From positions 1 to 18,416 of the forward strand of contig JBGAOK010000071.1 in the NCBI GenBank assembly GCA_044221805.1: DNA of 18,416 nucleotides, written 5' to 3'. This document shows, piece by piece, positions 1 through 7,109 of the stretch (position 1 is its first letter; the number at the start of each line of letters is the position of its first letter). Source of the DNA: Meridianimarinicoccus sp044221805 (lineage in GTDB: Bacteria > Pseudomonadota > Alphaproteobacteria > Rhodobacterales > Rhodobacteraceae). The notes beneath the pieces were generated by a model. The model was not told where the DNA came from and searched no databases. It saw only the letters and a list, made by a program, of their open reading frames with translations. The translations under genes were made by a program, and so were the position numbers.

Positions 1-1496
1 GGCCGCCATCCTGGCTGACCACGATCCCCGCCGCCGCCAGCTCGCGCGGCGTCCAGCTTTCGGCGCCCAGCACCGCCCTGCCCTGCGCCAGGGCGTCCAT
101 CTTGTCGCCGAACCGCCGTGCCCGGTCGTCGCCCACGCAGCCCAGCACGAGGCCAAGCGGCGTCAGGCGCTGGTCCGCGTTGTCCGCCCGCAAAGCCAGC
201 CGGAATTCCGCCCGCGAGGTGAACATGCGATAGGGTTCCGCCGCGCCACGGCTGGTCAGGTCGTCGATCATCACGCCGATATAGGACTCGGTCCGGCTGA
301 AATGCACCGGCGCCTCGTCCCGCGCCCAGCGGACCGCGTTCAGCCCAGCCACCAGACCCTGCGCCGCGGCCTCTTCATAGCCCGTGGTGCCGTTGATCTG
401 CCCGGCAAGGAACAGACCCGGCACGTCGCGCACGCCAAGGCCAAGGCTCAGCGCCCGTGGGTCCACATAATCGTATTCGATGGCATAGCCGGGCTGCAGG
501 ATCGTGGCGTTCTCAAGCCCGCGGATGGAATGGACGTAATCCGCCTGCACATCCGCCGGCAGCGAGGTCGAGATTCCGTTGGGATAGACCGTGTCGTCGT
601 CCGCGCCTTCCGGCTCCAGGAAGATCTGGTGGCTGGTCTTGTCGGCGAAACGCACCACCTTGTCCTCGATCGAGGGGCAGTAGCGCGGCCCAATGCCTTC
701 GATCCGCCCGCCATACATCGCCGACCGGCCAAGATTGCGGGTGATGATCTCGTGGGTGCGCTCGTTAGTGTGGGTGATGCCACAACTGACCTGCGGCGCG
801 GTCACTGCGCCGGTCAGGAAGGACAGGAACACCGGATCCGCGTCGCCGGGCTGGCTTTCCAGCACACTCCAGTCGATGCTGCGCCCGTCCAGCCGCGGCG
901 GGGTGCCGGTCTTCAGCCGGCCCACCGGCAGCGCCATCGCCTTGAACCGCTCGGCCAGAAGGTTCGACGGCTGTTCGCCCATCCGCCCAGCAGCGTAGGA
1001 AACATCGCCGATATGGATCACGCCCCGCAGGAAGGTGCCCGTGGTGACCACGACCGCCCGGGCCGCCAGCGCGCTGCCATCGGCCAGGATGACGCCGGCG
1101 ACCTGATGGTCGTCCATGCGCAGATCCGCCTCGCCCTGCGAGCGCCGGCTCCTCGGCCAGCAGTGCTCGCACCGCCGCGGCGTAGCGCGCCCGGTCGGCC
1201 TGGGCGCGCGGCCCCTGCACCGCCGGTCCCTTGCTGCGGTTGAGGACGCGGAACTGGATGCCGCCCGCGTCGATCGCCCGTGCCATGATCCCGCCCAGGG
1301 CGTCGATCTCGCGCACGAGATGGCCGCGGCCGAGGCCGCCGATCGCGGGGTTGCAGGACATCGCCCCGACGCTGGCGCGGCGCTGCGTGACCAGGAGCGT
1401 GCGCGCGCCCAGCCTCGCACCGGCCGCCGCTGCCTCGCAGCCGGCATGGCCGCCGCCGATCACGATCACGTCGAAATCCTGTTTCACGTGAAACAT
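1..1496 (-). CDS. mnmG: tRNA uridine-5-carboxymethylaminomethyl modification enzyme MnmG (GidA), 3' end outside window, one frameshift
   Basis: FAD-dependent partner of MnmE; together they install the aminomethyl-type group at C5 of wobble uridine U34 in certain tRNAs, in the cytoplasm. Visible signs are the N-terminal FAD-binding GGGHAGCEAA motif, GAMSCNPAIGG followed by GHLVREIDALGG, and both family signatures further on: GPRYCPSIEDK (around 670-705) and AGQINGTTGYEEAAAQG (around 360-410). About 498 of roughly 620 codons are inside; the C-terminus lies left of position 1. The reading frame breaks once near 1138-1142, after the residues LLAEEPAL, and resumes as GEADLRM; the rest to position 1 stays open in one frame. 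The start ATG (1494-1496) lies 3 nt after the mnmE stop, so the two are surely cotranscribed. The first codons (MFHVKQ) double as a parS site. The frameshift is more likely a sequence error than decay, as both sides are fully conserved. Confidence 0.93.
1480..1495. promoter_or_regulatory. parS: parS centromere site (ParB-binding), overlapping the mnmG start codon
   Basis: The 16 bases TGTTTCACGTGAAACA form a perfect palindrome and match the widely conserved chromosomal parS consensus (TGTTNCACGTGAAACA). ParB/Spo0J loads here to spread along the DNA and, with ParA, segregate origins. In many alphaproteobacteria parAB lie next to rsmG-mnmG, which would place them just left of this window. The site is within mnmG and encodes its residues F-H-V-K, so protein and centromere sequence constrain each other. 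Confidence 0.88.
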
Positions 1497-1499
1497 CCC

Positions 1500-2786
1500 C
1501 TACTTGCCGATGCAGAAGCTGGAGAAGATCCGGTCCAGCACCTGCTCCACGTCGACCCGCCCGACCAGGGCATCCAGCCGCTGCACAGTGCGGCGCAGAT
1601 CCTCGGCCGGAAGCTCAAGGCGTCCAGACCCGTCATCTAACCCGGACAGCGCTGATTCCAAAGCCCCCACCGCATCTTTCAGCGCAAGGCGGTGGCGTTC
1701 CTGCACCGCGACCCCGGCCCCGGCGGCGCGGCGCGCCAAGACGCCGGTCAGATGCGCCAGCAGCTCGGCCACGCCCTCGCCGGTCCGGCCCGAGATCGCC
1801 GGCCCCTCCCCCGCGGCAAGGTCGGCCTTCGGCCGCAGCACCAGGTCGTCGGGGCCAAGGTCCAGCCCGGCCGGCGGCGCGCCGTCGGCCAGCACCACCC
1901 GCAGATCCGCCGCCGCCGCCCGGGCCAGCGCGCGCTCGACGCCGATGGCCTCTACCGTGTCGCCGGTTTCGCGCAACCCGGCGGTGTCCAGAATTGTCAC
2001 CGGCAGCCCGCCAAGGTCCATCCGCACCTCGATCACGTCGCGGGTGGTCCCGGCGACCTCCGAGGTGATCGCCGCCTCGCGCCCCGCCAGCCGGTTCAGC
2101 AGGGTCGACTTGCCGCTGTTGGGCGCGCCCAGGATCGCCACCTCGAAGCCGTCGCGGATCCGTTCGGCCGCGGCGGCGCCGGCCAGTTCCGCGGCCATCT
2201 CGTCGCGCAGGCCACGGAGCATCTGCCGTACCTCGGGCACCACATCCACCGGCACGTCCTCGTCGACGAAGTCGATGCTCGCCTCCAGCAGCGACATCGC
2301 CTCGATCAGCCGGCCGCGCCAGTCCTCGGTGCGCCGGCCCAGAGCGCCGGACAGCACCCTGAGCGCCTGCCGCCGCTGGGCCTCAGTCTCGGCCTCGATC
2401 AGGTCGGCCAGACCGTCGACCTCGGTCAGATCCATCCGGCCGTTCTCGAAGGCGCGGCGGGTGAACTCGCCGGGATCGGCCAGCCGCAGGCCGGGCAGCG
2501 CTGACAGCGCCTTCAGCGTCGCGGCAATGGTCGCCCGGCTGCCATGGATGTGAAACTCGGCCGAGTCCTCGCCGGTGAAGCTCGCGCCGCGGTCGAAAAC
2601 CAGCACCAGCGCGCTGTCGATCGGACCGGCTTCCGGGTCGCTCAGCTGGCGAAGGCTGGCACGGCGCGGCGCGGGCAGATCCCCCGCCAGCGCGCGCACT
2701 CCATCATGGGCAGATGGTCCGGACAGGCGGATAACCGCGACCCCGGATTTCCCTTGCGCCGTCGCAAGGGCATATATCGTGTCCAT
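1500..2786 (-). CDS. mnmE: tRNA modification GTPase MnmE (TrmE)
   Basis: GTPase that works with MnmG in wobble-uridine modification of tRNA. The 428-residue length is normal. The N-terminal folate-binding domain begins MDTIYALATAQGKSGVAVIR. A central helical domain is interrupted by the G domain: G1 GAPNSGKST (about 220-228), G2/K-loop TSEVAGTTRD (241-250), G3 DTAGLRET (267-274). The protein ends in the diagnostic FCIGK, whose cysteine (C425) is the conserved catalytic-site residue. The G4 motif reads RPKADL in place of the usual NKxD, so the Asn is absent. The start ATG is 19 nt after the rho stop, and the stop is 3 nt before mnmG. The Shine-Dalgarno is weak. The order rho-mnmE-mnmG is typical of the alphaproteobacterial origin region. 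Confidence 0.96.
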   Translation of the reverse strand: MDTIYALATAQGKSGVAVIRLSGPSAHDGVRALAGDLPAPRRASLRQLSDPEAGPIDSALVLVFDRGASFTGEDSAEFHIHGSRATIAATLKALSALPGLRLADPGEFTRRAFENGRMDLTEVDGLADLIEAETEAQRRQALRVLSGALGRRTEDWRGRLIEAMSLLEASIDFVDEDVPVDVVPEVRQMLRGLRDEMAAELAGAAAAERIRDGFEVAILGAPNSGKSTLLNRLAGREAAITSEVAGTTRDVIEVRMDLGGLPVTILDTAGLRETGDTVEAIGVERALARAAAADLRVVLADGAPPAGLDLGPDDLVLRPKADLAAGEGPAISGRTGEGVAELLAHLTGVLARRAAGAGVAVQERHRLALKDAVGALESALSGLDDGSGRLELPAEDLRRTVQRLDALVGRVDVEQVLDRIFSSFCIGK

Positions 2787-2805
2787 TGCCCACAGAAGCC
2801 CAAGA

Positions 2806-4089
2806 TCAGGTGTTCATCGACTCGAAGAACTCGCCGTTCGTCTTGGTCTGCTTCAGCTTCGACAGCAGGAACTCGACCGCGTCGGTGGTGCCCATCGGGT
2901 TCAGGATCCGGCGCAGCACGAAGGTCTTCTGCAGGTTCGACTTTTCGATCAGCAGGTCTTCCTTCCGGGTGCCCGACTTCAGGATGTCGATGGCCGGGAA
3001 GACGCGCTTGTCGGCGATCTTGCGGTCCAGCACCAGCTCCGAGTTGCCGGTGCCCTTGAACTCCTCGAAGATCACCTCGTCCATCCGGCTGCCGGTGTCG
3101 ATCAGCGCGGTGGCAATGATGGTCAGCGATCCGCCCTCCTCGATGTTCCGGGCGGCACCGAAGAAGCGCTTGGGCCGCTGCAGGGCGTTGGCGTCCACAC
3201 CGCCGGTGAGCACCTTGCCCGAGGACGGCACCACGGTGTTGTAGGCCCGCCCCAGGCGGGTGATCGAGTCCAGCAGGATCACCACGTCGCGCTTGTGCTC
3301 GACCAGCCGCTTGGCCTTCTCGATTACCATCTCTGCGACGGCGACGTGGCGCGAGGCTGGCTCGTCGAAGGTGGACGAGATCACCTCGCCCTTCACCGAC
3401 CGCTGCATGTCGGTGACTTCCTCGGGGCGTTCATCGATCAAGAGGACGATCAGATAGCACTCCGGGTGGTTCTTCTCGATCGAGGCGGCGATGTTCTGCA
3501 GGATCACCGTCTTGCCGGTCCTGGGCGGCGCCACGATCAGCGACCGCTGGCCCTTGCCGATCGGCGCCACGATGTCGATGACCCGCGCGGTCTTGTCCTT
3601 GATCGTCGGATCCTCGATTTCCATCTTGAACCGCTCGTTGGGATAGAGCGGCGTCAGGTTGTCGAAGTTGATCTTGTGGCGGGCGCGCTCGGGATCCTCG
3701 AAGTTGATCCGGCTGACCTTGGTCAGGGCGAAATAGCGTTCGTTGTCCCGGGGCGCCATGATGACGCCCTCGACCGTGTCGCCGGTGCGCATCGAATACT
3801 GGCGGATCATCTCGGGCGAGACATAGATGTCGTCGGGGCCGGGCAGGTAGTTCGCCTCGGGCGAGCGCAGGAAGCCAAACCCGTCCTGAACCACCTCCAG
3901 CACGCCGTCGCCCGAGATTTCCCAGCCTTCATCCGCGCGCTCGCGCAGGATCTGGAACATCATCTCGCCCTTGCGCATGGTCGAGGCGTTCTCGATCTCG
4001 AGATCCTCGGCCATGGCCAGCAGGTCCTTGGGGCTTTTCGCCTTCAGGTCTGCAAGGTTCAGACGATCCTGGGTAACGGCAATGTTCAT
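2806..4089 (-). CDS. rho: Transcription termination factor Rho
   Basis: Hexameric RNA-dependent ATPase that ends transcription at rut sites. I place the start at the ATG of MNIAVTQDRLNLADLKAKSP, giving 427 residues, close to the family norm; the reading frame continues 36 codons upstream but that part does not resemble Rho. Domains: an N-terminal helical region, then the OB-fold RNA-binding domain (GVLEVVQDGFGFLRS, about 62-76). The ATPase core has Walker A APPRTGKT (187-194), Walker B VVILLDSITR (269-278), the secondary-channel loop around PSSGKVLTGG (288-297), and EEFKGTGNSEL. The 129-nt gap upstream to hemJ holds a possible promoter. No frameshift or missing residue is seen. Confidence 0.97.
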   Translation of the reverse strand: MNIAVTQDRLNLADLKAKSPKDLLAMAEDLEIENASTMRKGEMMFQILRERADEGWEISGDGVLEVVQDGFGFLRSPEANYLPGPDDIYVSPEMIRQYSMRTGDTVEGVIMAPRDNERYFALTKVSRINFEDPERARHKINFDNLTPLYPNERFKMEIEDPTIKDKTARVIDIVAPIGKGQRSLIVAPPRTGKTVILQNIAASIEKNHPECYLIVLLIDERPEEVTDMQRSVKGEVISSTFDEPASRHVAVAEMVIEKAKRLVEHKRDVVILLDSITRLGRAYNTVVPSSGKVLTGGVDANALQRPKRFFGAARNIEEGGSLTIIATALIDTGSRMDEVIFEEFKGTGNSELVLDRKIADKRVFPAIDILKSGTRKEDLLIEKSNLQKTFVLRRILNPMGTTDAVEFLLSKLKQTKTNGEFFESMNT

Positions 4090-4168
4090 CGGGTATTCCG
4101 TCTTCGCCACATGAACAGCAGCGATGTATATTGAGGGGAGATGCCATGAACGGACGTTCGGCGCGTCC

Positions 4169-4197
4169 CTGCTACGCGGGTTCCGCTGACGAGTCAA
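4169..4197 (-). promoter_or_regulatory. Possible sigma-70-type promoter of rho
   Basis: On the minus strand TTGACT (4192-4197) is followed after exactly 17 bases by TAGCAG (4169-4174). The -35 box is good and the -10 box poor (3 of 6). It lies between the hemJ stop and the rho start and would give a leader of roughly 75 nt. This is a pattern match only. Confidence 0.35.
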
Positions 4198-4218
4198 CCG
4201 CTTCTGCGGAAACGGGGT

Positions 4219-4671
4219 TCAGAACGGGCGAACGATGACCGAAATGACGATCACCACCATCAGCAGCGTCGGGACCTCGTTCATCATCCGGTAGGTCCGT
4301 CCGCTCCGCAGGTTCCGCCCCGCGGCGAAGTCCTTGCGCCGCAAACCCAGCCAGTGGTGGAACCAGGTCATGCCCAGGATCGCGGCCGCCTTGGTCCAGG
4401 GCCAGACCGCCGACCAGTCGACGATCCCCGGGGTCAGCGCCAGCGCCAGCCCGAAGACCCAGGTCGAGACCATCGCCGGGTTCATGATCTGGCGCAGCAG
4501 CTTGCGTTCCATGGTCTGGAACGTGGCATCGGTAGAGCTGCCCGGTTCAACCTGTTCCACGTGATAGACGAACAGGCGCGGCAGGTAGAACAGCCCTGCC
4601 ATCCATGCCAGCACCGACATGATATGGAACGATTTTACCCAAGGATAGACGCTGCTCAGAAGGTCCGACAT
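4219..4671 (-). CDS. hemJ: Protoporphyrinogen IX oxidase HemJ (UPF0093)
   Basis: Small integral inner-membrane protein that oxidises protoporphyrinogen IX to protoporphyrin IX, the penultimate step of heme synthesis, in bacteria lacking HemG/HemY-type oxidases. 150 residues, normal for the family. The conserved first helix carries FHIMSVLAWMAGLFYLPRLF, including the likely heme-ligand His; YHVE follows. A middle helix has MVSTWVFGLALAL and WFHHWLG, and the C-terminal RMMNEVPTLLMVVIVI is characteristic. About four membrane spans are expected. The ATG follows a good GGGAG Shine-Dalgarno. First gene of the leftward rho-mnmE-mnmG group, directly beside the origin candidate. Elsewhere in alphaproteobacteria hemE often occupies this oriC-flanking slot; it is not seen here. 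Confidence 0.92.
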   Translation of the reverse strand: MSDLLSSVYPWVKSFHIMSVLAWMAGLFYLPRLFVYHVEQVEPGSSTDATFQTMERKLLRQIMNPAMVSTWVFGLALALTPGIVDWSAVWPWTKAAAILGMTWFHHWLGLRRKDFAAGRNLRSGRTYRMMNEVPTLLMVVIVISVIVRPF

Positions 4672-4708
4672 CCGGGTCTCCCGCTTGTCACCCCCTTCAA
4701 ACAGGATC

Positions 4709-4714
4709 TTTATA
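4709..4714 (-). promoter_or_regulatory. Possible -10 element for the hemJ transcript
   Basis: On the minus strand TATAAA lies 37 nt before the hemJ ATG. No convincing -35 box is found at the right spacing, so this is a weak call based on the -10 hexamer and its position. Confidence 0.25.
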
Positions 4715-4766
4715 GAAAGAAAAGATGAGGATGTAGCAGGACTCGTGGAGAAGCAGAATTTCGACG

Positions 4767-4775
4767 TTTTCCACA
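4767..4775 (+). promoter_or_regulatory. DnaA box (TTTTCCACA)
   Basis: Exact match to the relaxed DnaA-box consensus TTWTNCACA on the plus strand, to the left of the AT-rich block. Confidence 0.6.
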
Positions 4776-4820
4776 GGATTCTGCACTGTGAATTGTCTGC
4801 GACCCCGAACGCGCTGCGAC

Positions 4821-4880
4821 CGAAAATTTACCAATTAATATAAACTAAACAAAGCGTTAAAAATATGTTCTTAACGTAAG
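4821..4880. other. AT-rich block, probable DNA-unwinding element
   Basis: Only 14 of 60 bases are G or C by hand count, against a surrounding sequence that is roughly two-thirds GC. It sits directly beside the perfect DnaA box at 4883, where an unwinding element would be expected. Confidence 0.65.
4855..4876. repeat. Perfect 6-bp-arm dyad within the AT-rich block
   Basis: CGTTAA, ten bases, then TTAACG: a perfect inverted repeat. The spacing (N10) differs from the CtrA consensus TTAA-N7-TTAA, so the binding factor, if any, is unknown. It ends 6 nt before the best DnaA box. Confidence 0.5.
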
Positions 4881-4882
4881 CC

Positions 4883-4891
4883 TGTGGATAA
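4883..4891 (-). promoter_or_regulatory. DnaA box, perfect TTATCCACA on the minus strand
   Basis: Plus strand reads TGTGGATAA, the exact complement of the high-affinity DnaA box TTATCCACA. It immediately follows the AT-rich block. Confidence 0.75.
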
Positions 4892-4951
4892 CTCCGAGGA
4901 TATTCATCGGATGCTAACCTTCGTAAACATAGGCGGGACAAGGCTTTCCCC

Positions 4952-4960
4952 TGTGGATAT
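4952..4960 (-). promoter_or_regulatory. DnaA box, 8 of 9 match
   Basis: Plus strand TGTGGATAT, complement ATATCCACA, one mismatch from TTATCCACA. It shares the nine bases CTGTGGATA with the box at 4883, in the same orientation and 69 bp apart. Confidence 0.55.
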
Positions 4961-5074
4961 CAACCCGCGGGGCGTTGACAGAACCCGCCCTCGTCGGGGA
5001 TGCCGGGACGAACCGCGGAGTCCTCCACCCGCTCTCCCGCCGGTCAGACCCGAGTCGTTCACAGGATGATCCCC

Positions 5075-5674
5075 ATGCCCGCGCCTCTGGTGCTCGCCTC
5101 CGCCTCCGCCACGCGGCAGCGCCTTCTCGCCGCGGCGGGCGTGGCCTTCGAGGCGATCCCGGTCCGGGTGGACGAGGCGGCGATCCGCCGCTCGCTTGCA
5201 GCCGAGGGCGCCGGCCCGCGCGACATTGCCGACGTGCTGGCCGAGATGAAGGCGCGCCGGATCGGCGAACGCCATCCCGACCGCCTGGTGCTGGGCTGCG
5301 ATCAGGTGCTCGACCATCGCGGCGCCGCCCTTGGCAAACCCGCCGACCGGGCCGAGGCGCGCGCCCAGCTTCTGGCGTTGCGTGGCGATCGCCACAGCCT
5401 GCTGTCGGCGGCGGTGATCTATGATCAGGGCCGCCCGGTCTGGCGCCATGTGGGCGTCGCCCGGCTGGTGATGCGGGACTTCTCGGAAGACTGGCTCGAC
5501 GGCTATCTCGACCGCAACTGGGAAGGGCTGAAGGACACCGTCGGCGGCTACAAGATCGAGGAAGAGGGCATCCGCCTGTTCGCCCGGATCGAGGGCGACC
5601 ACTTCACCATCCTCGGTCTGCCGATGCTGGAACTGCTGTCCTACCTCACTGTCAGAGGAGTGATCCCCGGATGA
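5075..5674 (+). CDS. maf: Maf-family nucleotide pyrophosphatase (YceF-like)
   Basis: Maf proteins hydrolyse non-canonical or methylated nucleoside triphosphates to monophosphates. The N-terminus PLVLASASATRQRLLAAAGV is the family hallmark. GCDQVL carries the catalytic Asp; this form resembles the YceF (m7GTP) type, SDQV, rather than the DTVV of the dTTP/UTP type. The C-terminus TVGGYKIEEEGIRLF and DHFTILGLPMLEL is also typical. I choose the ATG at 5075 (199 residues), which has AGGA 8 nt upstream; an in-frame ATG at 5066 would add three residues. The stop overlaps the aroE start (ATGA). It is first in the operon maf-aroE-coaE-dnaQ and directly beside oriC. Substrate choice is inferred from the motif. 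Confidence 0.93.
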   Translation: MPAPLVLASASATRQRLLAAAGVAFEAIPVRVDEAAIRRSLAAEGAGPRDIADVLAEMKARRIGERHPDRLVLGCDQVLDHRGAALGKPADRAEARAQLLALRGDRHSLLSAAVIYDQGRPVWRHVGVARLVMRDFSEDWLDGYLDRNWEGLKDTVGGYKIEEEGIRLFARIEGDHFTILGLPMLELLSYLTVRGVIPG

Positions 5675-6504
5675 CATCCAAGGTGCCGCTCGCCGGCGTG
5701 ATCGGCCAGCCCGTCGGGCACAGCAAGTCGCCCCGGCTGCATGGCTGGTGGCTGGCCCATTACGGGCTGCGGGGACATTACGTGCCCCTCGACGTGGCCG
5801 CGGCGGATCTGGCCGAGGTGCTGCGCGCCCTGCCCCGTGCCGGCTTCGTCGGGGTCAATGTCACCATCCCCCACAAGCAAGCGGTGATGGCCCTGACCGA
5901 CGACGTGTCCGACCGGGCCCGCCGGATCGGCGCGGCGAACTTCCTGACCTTCCGCGACGACGGCGGCTTCTCGGCCGACACGACCGACGGCTACGGCTTC
6001 ATCCACAACCTGCGCCAGAGCCTGGCGGATTGGGACGCCGAGGCCGGCCCTGCTGCGGTGTTCGGCGCCGGCGGCGCGGCCCGCGCGGTGATCGACGCCC
6101 TGCTCGAGGCCGGGGTACCGGAACTCCGCCTTGCCAACCGCAGCCGCGACAAGGCCGAGGAACTGGCGGATCTGTTCGGCCCCCGGGTGGTGGTGGTGGA
6201 CTGGGCCGCGGCCGAGACCATGGTCGACGGCGCCGCCACCCTGATCAACACCACCTCGCTGGGCATGACCGGGCAGCCGCCCTTCACCCTGTCGCTGGCC
6301 GCGCTCAGCCCCGGCGCGGTGGCCAGCGACCTTGTCTATGTGCCGCTGGAAACCCCGTTCCTGGTCGAGGCCGCCCGCCATGGCGCCCGTACGGTGGACG
6401 GACTCGGGATGCTGCTGCATCAGGCGGTGCCCGCCTTCGCCCGCTGGTTCGGCCGGACGCCCAAGGTCACCGACGAGCTGCGCGAAGCGATGCTGGCACC
6501 ATGA
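5671..6504 (+). CDS. aroE: Shikimate dehydrogenase (NADP+)
   Basis: Reduces 3-dehydroshikimate to shikimate in aromatic amino-acid synthesis. 277 residues, normal length. The substrate-binding N-terminus has GQPVGHSKSPRLH (12-24) and NVTIPHK (63-69), with the catalytic Lys at 69; Asn90 (AANFL) and Asp106 (TTDGYGF) complete the active site. The NADP-binding Rossmann loop is GAGGAARA (132-139), followed by ANRSRDKAEEL. The C-terminus has the family DGLGMLLHQA. The start overlaps the maf stop by 4 nt (ATGA) and the stop overlaps coaE the same way, so the three are translationally coupled. No anomaly. Confidence 0.96.
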   Translation: MTSKVPLAGVIGQPVGHSKSPRLHGWWLAHYGLRGHYVPLDVAAADLAEVLRALPRAGFVGVNVTIPHKQAVMALTDDVSDRARRIGAANFLTFRDDGGFSADTTDGYGFIHNLRQSLADWDAEAGPAAVFGAGGAARAVIDALLEAGVPELRLANRSRDKAEELADLFGPRVVVVDWAAAETMVDGAATLINTTSLGMTGQPPFTLSLAALSPGAVASDLVYVPLETPFLVEAARHGARTVDGLGMLLHQAVPAFARWFGRTPKVTDELREAMLAP

Positions 6505-7100
6505 CCGGCAGTCCCCGCCGCCCCTTCGTCCTCGGCCTGACCGGATCCATCGGCATGGGGAAGTCCACCGCCTCCCGCATCTTCGCGGAAGCCGGCTGCG
6601 ATGTCTGGGATGCAGACGCCGCGGTGCACCGGCTCTATGCGCCCGGCGGCGCGGCCGTGGCGCCGCTCTCTGCGCTCTACCCGCCGGCGCTGGTCGATGG
6701 CGGCATCTCGCGCCCGGTCCTGAAGGACTGGATCGCCGCCGACCCGACCGCGCTGGCGCGGATCGAACGGGTGGTGCATCCGCTGGTCGCCGCCGACCGG
6801 GCCGCCTTCCTGGCCGCCTCCCGCGCCGGGGTGGCGGTCTGCGACATCCCCCTGCTGTTCGAGACCGGGGCGGAAGCCGGCTTCGACGCCGTCGCCGTGG
6901 TCTCGGCCCCCGCCGCGCTCCAGCGCGCGCGCGTGCTTGACCGGCCCGGCATGACCGACGCACAGTTCGAGGCGATCCTGGCCAAGCAGATGCCGGATGC
7001 CGAGAAACGCGCCCGGGCGGATTTCATCATCCCCTCGGCAACCATTGACGAGGCCCGGGCGGCGATCGATGCCATCCTGGCCCGGATACGGGCAGGATAA
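6501..7100 (+). CDS. coaE: Dephospho-CoA kinase
   Basis: Phosphorylates the 3'-hydroxyl of dephospho-CoA using ATP, the last step of coenzyme A synthesis. 199 residues, the usual size. The P-loop is GLTGSIGMGKST (12-23), followed by the family's DADAAVHRLY, a lid region around HPLVAADRAAF, and CDIPLLFE, a conserved CoaE block. The C-terminal helix is EKRARADFIIP. The start ATG overlaps the aroE stop (ATGA). The stop lies 9 nt before the dnaQ ATG. The aroE-coaE-dnaQ order next to oriC is a conserved alphaproteobacterial arrangement. Confidence 0.96.
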   Translation: MTGSPRRPFVLGLTGSIGMGKSTASRIFAEAGCDVWDADAAVHRLYAPGGAAVAPLSALYPPALVDGGISRPVLKDWIAADPTALARIERVVHPLVAADRAAFLAASRAGVAVCDIPLLFETGAEAGFDAVAVVSAPAALQRARVLDRPGMTDAQFEAILAKQMPDAEKRARADFIIPSATIDEARAAIDAILARIRAG

Positions 7101-7109
7101 GGGACAGCC

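Larger units (their letters stand above)
4739..5074. other. oriC: Candidate chromosomal replication origin (oriC), the only long gene-free stretch
   Basis: The gap between hemJ (leftward) and maf (rightward) carries the usual elements of a bacterial origin. There is a 60-bp block (4821-4880) that is about 77% A+T, by my count 46 of 60 bases, in a GC-rich region. DnaA boxes are at 4767-4775, 4883-4891 and 4952-4960, with weaker 7-of-9 matches near 4787 and 5054. A 22-bp dyad is at 4855-4876, and four GANTC (CcrM-type methylation) sites at 4740, 4777, 5018 and 5052. A parS lies 3.3 kb away. The maf-aroE-coaE-dnaQ and rho-mnmE-mnmG flanks are a known alphaproteobacterial origin context. There is no convincing reading frame in it. 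Confidence 0.78.

Noticed and set aside
302..1243. 313-residue plus-strand open frame
   Set aside because: Antisense to mnmG, which has both family signatures; no recognisable protein features.
2575..4134. 519-residue plus-strand open frame opposite rho
   Set aside because: Antisense to a perfectly conserved Rho; it has a low-information Leu/Asp/Gly/Arg composition.
4855..4876. CtrA box from the TTAA pair in the dyad
   Set aside because: Spacing between the TTAA elements is 10, not the required 7.
4975..4980. TTGACA as the -35 box of a maf promoter
   Set aside because: The hexamer is perfect, but 16-18 bases downstream reads GGGATG, GGATGC or GATGCC, none like a -10 box.
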